Assembly (NCBI GenBank): GCA_028694715.1
Contig: JAQVKJ010000015.1
Coordinates: 1-11,818, forward strand
DNA: 11,818 bases
Source of the DNA: Weeksellaceae bacterium
GTDB lineage: Bacteria; Bacteroidota; Bacteroidia; Flavobacteriales; Weeksellaceae
Direction: 5' to 3'
The notes beneath the pieces were generated by a model. It was given only the letters and a program-made list of their open reading frames with translations. It was not told the DNA's origin and searched no databases. The translations under genes and the position numbers were made by a program. Positions 7,422 to 11,818 of the stretch are shown here, in pieces (positions within the stretch are counted from its first letter, which is position 1; each line of letters starts with the position of its first letter).

Positions 7422-7446
7422 AGTGCAAGATAGTGGTAAAAAATGC
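7422..7446 (+). promoter_or_regulatory. Candidate MraZ operator: three 5-base repeats at 10-bp spacing
   Basis: AGTGC (7422-7426), AGTGG (7432-7436) and AATGC (7442-7446) recur with exactly 10 bp between starts, all just upstream of the mraZ -7 box. MraZ is known in E. coli to bind TGGGN repeats separated by 5 bases, i.e. 10-bp spacing, upstream of its own gene, and GTG-containing repeats are reported for mycoplasma MraZ. The third repeat is imperfect, so this is a suggestion from spacing and position. Confidence 0.4.
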
Positions 7447-7465
7447 AAAAAATTATTTACTTTTG
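7433..7465 (+). promoter_or_regulatory. Promoter of the dcw cluster (mraZ)
   Basis: TACTTTTG (7458-7465) matches TAnnTTTG exactly. The -33 element is poor (GTG at 7433-7435, 22 bases upstream) and overlaps the candidate MraZ repeats, which would suit repression. Transcription would begin near 7470-7474, so translation from the ATG at 7443 would be impossible on this transcript. Confidence 0.5.
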
Positions 7466-7481
7466 TTCAAAACATTTTTAT

Positions 7482-7943
7482 TTGTTACCACTCATAGGGA
7501 CATACGAATGCAAGGTGGACGCCAAGTTCAGACTTCCATTGCCGACAGGCTTGCAAAGGCAGTGGGCAGAGATTCTGAGCGAGGGATTTGTGCTCAAACG
7601 CTCTGTTTTTGCACCCTGCTTGGAATTATATCCAATGAAAGAATGGGTGTCCGTGATGGCTGAGGTAAACAAATTGAATCGTTTTAAAAAGGAAAATAAC
7701 ACTTTTATAAGGGGTTTTACTGCAGGACTGAAGACCGTGGAAGTTGACGGGACTGGACGGATACAAATCGCAAGAGATTTGGTGGCTTTTGCCGGAATCA
7801 GCAAGGAGGTGGTGCTACACCCCTCTGTGAATGTGCTTGAAATCTGGGACAAAAACAGATATGAGCAGTCGGTGGACATCAATGAGGATGATTTTGTGGT
7901 GTTGACCGAAAAAGTCATGGGTGGAATGAATAATGATGAATGA
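7482..7943 (+). CDS. mraZ: MraZ, transcriptional regulator of the division/cell wall cluster
   Basis: MraZ is a ring-forming DNA-binding protein of two AbrB-like halves that controls the dcw operon from its own promoter. Recognisable segments are LIGTYECKVDA (4-14), FVLKRSVFAPCLELYP (36-51), NKLNRF (63-68), FTAGLKTVEVDGTGRI (79-94) and VLEIWDKNRYE. I place the start at TTG 7482 (153 residues): the family normally begins two to four residues before IGTYE, and the promoter box TACTTTTG at 7458-7465 lies inside any longer version. The alternative ATG at 7443 would give 166 residues with a poorly conserved Cys/Phe/Tyr-rich extension. The first DxxGR DNA-contact motif is changed to D13-A-K-F-R17 (Gly to Phe). 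The second, D89-G-T-G-R93, is intact, although the Pro usual a few residues later is Ala (IARDL). The 3' end overlaps rsmH by 11 bases. Confidence 0.9.
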   Translation: MLPLIGTYECKVDAKFRLPLPTGLQRQWAEILSEGFVLKRSVFAPCLELYPMKEWVSVMAEVNKLNRFKKENNTFIRGFTAGLKTVEVDGTGRIQIARDLVAFAGISKEVVLHPSVNVLEIWDKNRYEQSVDINEDDFVVLTEKVMGGMNNDE

Positions 7944-8841
7944 GGTGTATCACAATCCGGTATTGCTCAATAAAAGTGTAGAGGCGCTGATGGGGAACCC
8001 CAACGGGGTTTATGTGGACTGTACTTATGGAGGTGGCGGACACTCGGTTGAAATTTTGAAAAGATTAGGAGAGCAGGGCAGACTGATTGCTTTTGATCAG
8101 GACCAAGATGCATGGGTAAACGAATTGGAGGATGATCGTTTCACATTGGTGAAACAGAATTTTAGGTATATGAAAAACAATCTAAGGTACCTCGGTATCC
8201 GAAAAGTCAACGGTATCCTCGCCGATCTGGGAGTTTCTTCACATCAGTTCGATTCACCCGAAAGGGGCTTCTCGATTCGGTTTGACAACGAAGCCCTCGA
8301 CATGCGTATGAACCGATCAGCACGATTGACCGCAGAACAAATCCTCAACACCTATACCGAAGAAAAACTCGCAAATGTGTTTTACAATTATGGAGAATTG
8401 AGGAATTCAAGGAAAATCGCCCGCATCATTGCGAGTGAAAGAAAATCTGCGCCGATAAAAACCACCGCAGATCTAAAACGAATCTTTCATTTTATTCCCA
8501 AAAACAAAGAAGTCAAATTTCTCGCACAACTGTTCCAATCTTTGAGAATCGAAGTAAACGATGAACTCGCGGCACTGAAGGAAATGCTCGTTCAGTCGGC
8601 TGAGTTGATAGAAACAGGTGGAAAATTGGTGGTGATTTCCTATCATTCGTTAGAAGATCGTTTGGTGAAAAGATACATGAAAACCGGTTTGTTCGAAGGA
8701 GAACAGCAGAGAGATATATATGGAAACTGGGCGAGCCCATTCAAACCCTTGCAGTCAAAAGTGATTGTGCCCGATGAAAGTGAAATTGAGGAAAACCCAA
8801 GAGCAAGAAGTGCAAAGATGCGAATCGCTGTAAAAAATTAA
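7933..8841 (+). CDS. rsmH: 16S rRNA (cytosine1402-N4)-methyltransferase RsmH
   Basis: A 302-residue S-adenosylmethionine-dependent enzyme that N4-methylates C1402 in the decoding centre of 16S rRNA. It opens with the family hallmark YHNPVLL (6-12). The SAM site includes D29-C-T-Y-GGGGHS38 and FDQDQDA (54-60). The catalytic-region motif ADLGVSSHQFD is at 97-107, followed by the insertion domain, the late motif SYHSLEDRLVK and the closing NPRARSAKMR. Length is typical. ATGs at 7933 and 7936 are both possible. Either overlaps the end of mraZ (by 11 or 8 bases), implying translational coupling. ftsL follows after 2 bases. Confidence 0.96.
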   Translation: MMNEVYHNPVLLNKSVEALMGNPNGVYVDCTYGGGGHSVEILKRLGEQGRLIAFDQDQDAWVNELEDDRFTLVKQNFRYMKNNLRYLGIRKVNGILADLGVSSHQFDSPERGFSIRFDNEALDMRMNRSARLTAEQILNTYTEEKLANVFYNYGELRNSRKIARIIASERKSAPIKTTADLKRIFHFIPKNKEVKFLAQLFQSLRIEVNDELAALKEMLVQSAELIETGGKLVVISYHSLEDRLVKRYMKTGLFEGEQQRDIYGNWASPFKPLQSKVIVPDESEIEENPRARSAKMRIAVKN

Positions 8842-8843
8842 AG

Positions 8844-9188
8844 ATGGCAAAGAACAGAAAAAGCAACATCAGTTGGAAGGACATTTTGAAAGGAAAATTC
8901 TTGGTTGAAGACGGTTCGGCCAAGAATTGGAGATTTGGATTGTATCTTATTTTTCTCGCATTTGTCTCTATTTCGAGCTCTCACTGGGTCGAAAAGAAAG
9001 TGGTCGAAATCAATCGGCTCAACGAGCAGGTGGCCAATCTAAAATCACAATACACAGATGCCCACAGAGAACTGATGAAAATGCAGCTGGAACCCGAAAT
9101 CAGAAAACAGTCAGAGATGCTCGGATTAAAAATCATTGAAATTCAACCTTATGTTTTAATAAAAGAAGTCTATGATCAGGAACCGTAA
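8844..9188 (+). CDS. ftsL: FtsL-like divisome membrane protein
   Basis: A 114-residue single-pass membrane protein. A basic cytoplasmic N-terminus (1-30, with KNRKSN and WKDILKGKF) leads to one transmembrane helix (about 31-47, FGLYLIFLAFVSIS) and a periplasmic coiled coil (about 49-82, heptad-like VVEINRLNEQVANLKSQY). This is the bitopic FtsL/DivIC plan. FtsL is known to act with FtsB and FtsQ to regulate septal peptidoglycan synthesis by FtsW-FtsI. Sequence conservation in this family is low, so the call rests on topology, length and position between rsmH and ftsI. It starts 2 bases after the rsmH stop and overlaps ftsI by 17 bases. Confidence 0.85.
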   Translation: MAKNRKSNISWKDILKGKFLVEDGSAKNWRFGLYLIFLAFVSISSSHWVEKKVVEINRLNEQVANLKSQYTDAHRELMKMQLEPEIRKQSEMLGLKIIEIQPYVLIKEVYDQEP

Positions 9189-11139
9189 AAACATGTTGCT
9201 CAGAGCTTACCTGATTGCAGTAGGTATTTTGATGATTGCCTTTGGGGTCTTGTATTCCATGGCGAAAATTCAAATTGCAGAAGGCTCTGAACTCGATGAA
9301 TTTGCAGAAAATAATTTCAGACTGAAGTCAGAACCCGCCAAACGCGGAAATCTATATGCCTCAAGTGGAGACCTGTTGGCGACCACAATTACAGTCCACA
9401 ATATTTTTGTGGATTTGGCAGTCATTGACAAAAATTTATTTGAAGAAGAAGTTGGTGCACTCTCTGATTCGCTGGCCAATATGTTTGACAAACCTTCGTC
9501 CTATTTTGAAGAGAAGCTAAGAGCAGAAAAAGAAAAAGGGAACCGATATATGACACTCATCAAAGGCTTGGATTATCAAGAATATATGAGAATCAAATCT
9601 TTTCCAGTTTTTAACAAAGGTCAGAACAAAGGAGGGTTTATACACGAAACCGAATCCAGAAGAGAACTGGTGTTGGAAGATGTGGGACGAAGAACCATCG
9701 GATATGATACCGGCGACAGAAAATCTGGTTTGGAAGGGGCTTACTCAAAAGATTTATCGGGTGTGGAAGGCAAGCGATGGGAGCAATTCATGGGGCGTGG
9801 TCAATGGAGACCATTCAAATCCTGGGAACAAGAGCCAGTGAACGGTTCAGATGTTTATGCTACCATTGACGCTGGTATGCAGATAGCAGCATACAGCGCA
9901 TTGCAAGACCAGTTGACCCAATATGAAGCAGAACACGGCTGTGTGGCCGTAATGGAAGTAGCTACCGGAAAAATCAGAGCGATTGTAAACCTGAAAAGAA
10001 ATGAAGACGGAACTTATTCGGATGTGTATAATTTCGTAATTGCTGACCGCGCCGAACCGGGTTCGACTTTCAAAGCAATTTCTATTCTCAGTGGACTCGA
10101 AAACGAAAAATTCAAACCGGAAGACACCGTTGAAACCGGAAACGGTAGATACAGAATATACAACAGGGTCATTTCTGACACCCATGGCAACGGTACGCTC
10201 ACAGTGGAAGATGTACTGGTCAAATCTTCCAACATAGGGACTGCAAAACTGATTAACTCGGGCTTTGGAAGCAACCCACAAGAGTTTTTTGACCAGCTTG
10301 CCGAGTGGAACCTGACCGAGAAAATGGGAATTGACATTGAAGGTGAAACCGCCCCTATTTTTCATAAACCCAGCGATGATGACTGGAGCAATATCACCCT
10401 GCCTGTCATGTCTTATGGCTATGGCTTCCAAATTACTCCCCTGCAAATCCTGACTTTCTATAACGGCGTTGCGAATGGAGGAAAAATGGTGAAGCCTTTG
10501 TTTATAGATAAAATCGAAAAATACGACGGAACCGTGGTGGAATTTCAACCCCAAACAATGGTCGAAAAAATGGCCTCCGAGGAAAATATTTCAGCACTCA
10601 CCGAGATGCTCAGAAAAGCTGTCTCAGAAGGAACTGCGAAAAATATCTTTACCGAGCATTATGAAATAGCCGGTAAAACAGGTACTGCACGAGTAGAATA
10701 CTGGCTGAAAGACCAACCCGTCAGATACCGTGCATCCTTTGCCGGGTTTTTTCCAGCAGACGATCCCAAATACACATGTATAGTGGTTGTTCATAAACCG
10801 GCCAACAACAAAGGAATTTATGGGGGAACCGTCACAGCTCCGGTTTTCAAGAAAATCGCAGACTGGGTTTACTCCAGAACACCAATCAAAATCCCCGAAG
10901 GCCCAAAATTGGTGAATGTAAAAAAAGAAATTGAATCCGTGACGGATATAAAATACGATGGGGAGATAAACAGAATTCCCCATTTGATTGGCAAAAGCGG
11001 TGAAAGTGTTGTGCCTGTGCTCGAAAACATGGGACTGGATGTTCGTTATACAGGTGTAGGCAAGGTGAAGGCTCAGTCCATTCCTGCTGGTTCGTCGTTC
11101 AGAAAAGGAGAAACGATTTATTTGGCAATTGATAGTTAA
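9172..11139 (+). CDS. ftsI: Division-specific peptidoglycan transpeptidase (FtsI/PBP3 type) with C-terminal PASTA domain
   Basis: A 655-residue class B penicillin-binding protein that cross-links septal peptidoglycan in the periplasm. A short cytoplasmic N-terminus and one transmembrane anchor (about 9-31, LLRAYLIAVGILMIAFGVLY) precede the non-catalytic dimerisation domain (about 50-220, containing RGNLYASSGDLLA and GLEGAYSKDLSG). The transpeptidase domain carries S298-T-F-K301 (nucleophile Ser298), S352-S-N354 and K502-T-G-T505. A PASTA domain ends the protein (about 598-655, IPHLIGKSGESVVPVLENMG through AGSSFRKGETIYLAI). One PASTA domain is usual for Bacteroidota FtsI and absent from E. coli FtsI. 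The ATG at 9172 lies inside the end of ftsL. An internal ATG at codon 8 would leave only two residues before the anchor, so the first ATG is preferred. murE follows after 8 bases. Confidence 0.95.
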   Translation: MIRNRKNMLLRAYLIAVGILMIAFGVLYSMAKIQIAEGSELDEFAENNFRLKSEPAKRGNLYASSGDLLATTITVHNIFVDLAVIDKNLFEEEVGALSDSLANMFDKPSSYFEEKLRAEKEKGNRYMTLIKGLDYQEYMRIKSFPVFNKGQNKGGFIHETESRRELVLEDVGRRTIGYDTGDRKSGLEGAYSKDLSGVEGKRWEQFMGRGQWRPFKSWEQEPVNGSDVYATIDAGMQIAAYSALQDQLTQYEAEHGCVAVMEVATGKIRAIVNLKRNEDGTYSDVYNFVIADRAEPGSTFKAISILSGLENEKFKPEDTVETGNGRYRIYNRVISDTHGNGTLTVEDVLVKSSNIGTAKLINSGFGSNPQEFFDQLAEWNLTEKMGIDIEGETAPIFHKPSDDDWSNITLPVMSYGYGFQITPLQILTFYNGVANGGKMVKPLFIDKIEKYDGTVVEFQPQTMVEKMASEENISALTEMLRKAVSEGTAKNIFTEHYEIAGKTGTARVEYWLKDQPVRYRASFAGFFPADDPKYTCIVVVHKPANNKGIYGGTVTAPVFKKIADWVYSRTPIKIPEGPKLVNVKKEIESVTDIKYDGEINRIPHLIGKSGESVVPVLENMGLDVRYTGVGKVKAQSIPAGSSFRKGETIYLAIDS

Positions 11140-11147
11140 TGATAATT

Positions 11148-11818
11148 ATGGAATTAAAGGATTTACTTTATAAAGTTAAGTTGATTGAAGTGGTGGGAAG
11201 AACAAATATTCCGATTGCTTCCATCGAATTTGATTCCAGAAAAATTAAAAAAAATTCGCTATACATCGCACAAAAAGGAACCCAGGTGGACGGACATGAC
11301 TTTATTGATGAGTCTATCCGCGCAGGTGCAGTTGCCGTAATTTGCGAACACAAACCCGAACAACTCAAACCAAAAGTAACTTATGTCGTGGTTGAGAATT
11401 CACCCGAAGCCATGGGCATCATTGCAGCTAATTTTTATGACAATCCATCCGAAAAACTGAAGTTAATAGGCATTACTGGAACCAACGGAAAAACCACCAC
11501 TGCCACCCTTACTTACAAACTGATTGAATCCCTGGGTTATGCGGCGGTGTTGATTTCTACCATCAGGATTCTGGTCAACGGAAGAGAATACCAGACCGCG
11601 CATACTACGCCCGACATTATCAGTCTAAACAAAATTTTTAGTGAAGCTGTGGAGCTCGGCTGTGAGTATGCGGTAATGGAGGTCAGCTCCATTGGAATTC
11701 ATCAACACAGAATTGCAGGATTAAATTTCAATGTGGCCGTGTTTTCTAACTTAACTCACGATCATGTCGATTACAACGGAACTTTTGCGGATTATTTTAG
11801 CGCAAAGAAAAGTTTCTT
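11148..11818 (+). CDS. murE: UDP-N-acetylmuramoyl-tripeptide synthetase MurE, 3' end outside window
   Basis: The first 223 codons of a Mur ligase that adds the third amino acid (meso-diaminopimelate in most Gram-negatives) to UDP-MurNAc-L-Ala-D-Glu in the cytoplasm. The N-terminal domain (1-about 100) contains FDSRKIKKNSLYIAQKGTQV (28-47) and DGHDFI, a MurE-type substrate-binding domain. The central ATPase domain has the P-loop GITGTNGKTTT (108-118), the AHTTPD segment (151-156), EVSSIGIHQHR (178-188) and FSNLTHDHVDYNGTF (199-213). Position 182, normally His in the EVSSHG/S motif, is Ile. The C-terminal domain that reads the diamino acid (DNPR motif) is beyond the right edge, so L-lysine versus diaminopimelate cannot be checked. 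ATG 11148 lies 8 bases after the ftsI stop. Confidence 0.94.
   Translation, partial: MELKDLLYKVKLIEVVGRTNIPIASIEFDSRKIKKNSLYIAQKGTQVDGHDFIDESIRAGAVAVICEHKPEQLKPKVTYVVVENSPEAMGIIAANFYDNPSEKLKLIGITGTNGKTTTATLTYKLIESLGYAAVLISTIRILVNGREYQTAHTTPDIISLNKIFSEAVELGCEYAVMEVSSIGIHQHRIAGLNFNVAVFSNLTHDHVDYNGTFADYFSAKKSF

Noticed and set aside
7478..7918. A 146-codon minus-strand frame opposite mraZ
   Set aside because: It is the reverse complement of a clearly recognisable MraZ. It is Ser/Thr-rich with no motif or promoter, as expected of an antisense shadow.
9847..10554. A 235-codon minus-strand frame opposite ftsI
   Set aside because: It lies entirely under the transpeptidase domain, whose catalytic motifs are intact. 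Its length is explained by codon bias on the coding strand.

Overview
The window looks like chromosomal DNA from a member of the Bacteroidota, most likely class Flavobacteriia. Four things point there. The division gene order is mraZ-rsmH-ftsL-ftsI-murE, with a PASTA domain on the division transpeptidase. Promoters carry the Bacteroidota -7 box TAnnTTTG instead of a sigma70 TATAAT box. Start codons lack Shine-Dalgarno sequences. A secreted protein opens with the VGIGT..P leader common in this phylum. Family assignments come from reading motifs; no database search was possible.

Layout. (1) Positions 1-2117, minus strand: a large secreted protein, cut by the left edge, with the architecture of an M1-type (gluzincin) aminopeptidase but without its zinc and catalytic residues, followed by an outer-membrane beta-barrel-like segment. 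(2) 2258-4083, minus: the E2 acyltransferase of a 2-oxo acid dehydrogenase complex, followed by a small Smr-domain protein. (3) 4258-4686, plus: aroQ, type II 3-dehydroquinate dehydratase, divergent from E2. (4) 4921-5604, minus: a secreted C1q/TNF-like protein with its own strong intrinsic terminator. Upstream of it, 5605-5905 is a gene-free stretch holding an unexplained hairpin and a 43-codon open frame. (5) 5906-7290, minus: an alpha/beta hydrolase and the ribosome-assembly GTPase ysxC/engB, coupled by a 1-base overlap. (6) 7482-11818, plus: mraZ, rsmH, ftsL, ftsI and the first part of murE, the start of the division and cell wall (dcw) cluster.

The dcw genes are packed tightly (11-base overlap, 2-base gap, 17-base overlap, 8-base gap), so one transcript probably makes the regulator MraZ, the 16S rRNA methyltransferase RsmH, the divisome proteins FtsL and FtsI, and the muropeptide ligase MurE. 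The hydrolase/ysxC pair and the dcw cluster diverge from a shared intergenic region with the same -7 box, TACTTTTG, on each strand.

No mobile element, CRISPR array, tRNA or rRNA was seen. I did not find a clearly new multi-gene system. The points most worth a second look are the inactive-looking M1 relative, a changed DNA-binding motif in MraZ beside a 10-bp-phased candidate operator, a His-to-Ile change in MurE, and the unexplained island upstream of the C1q-like gene.
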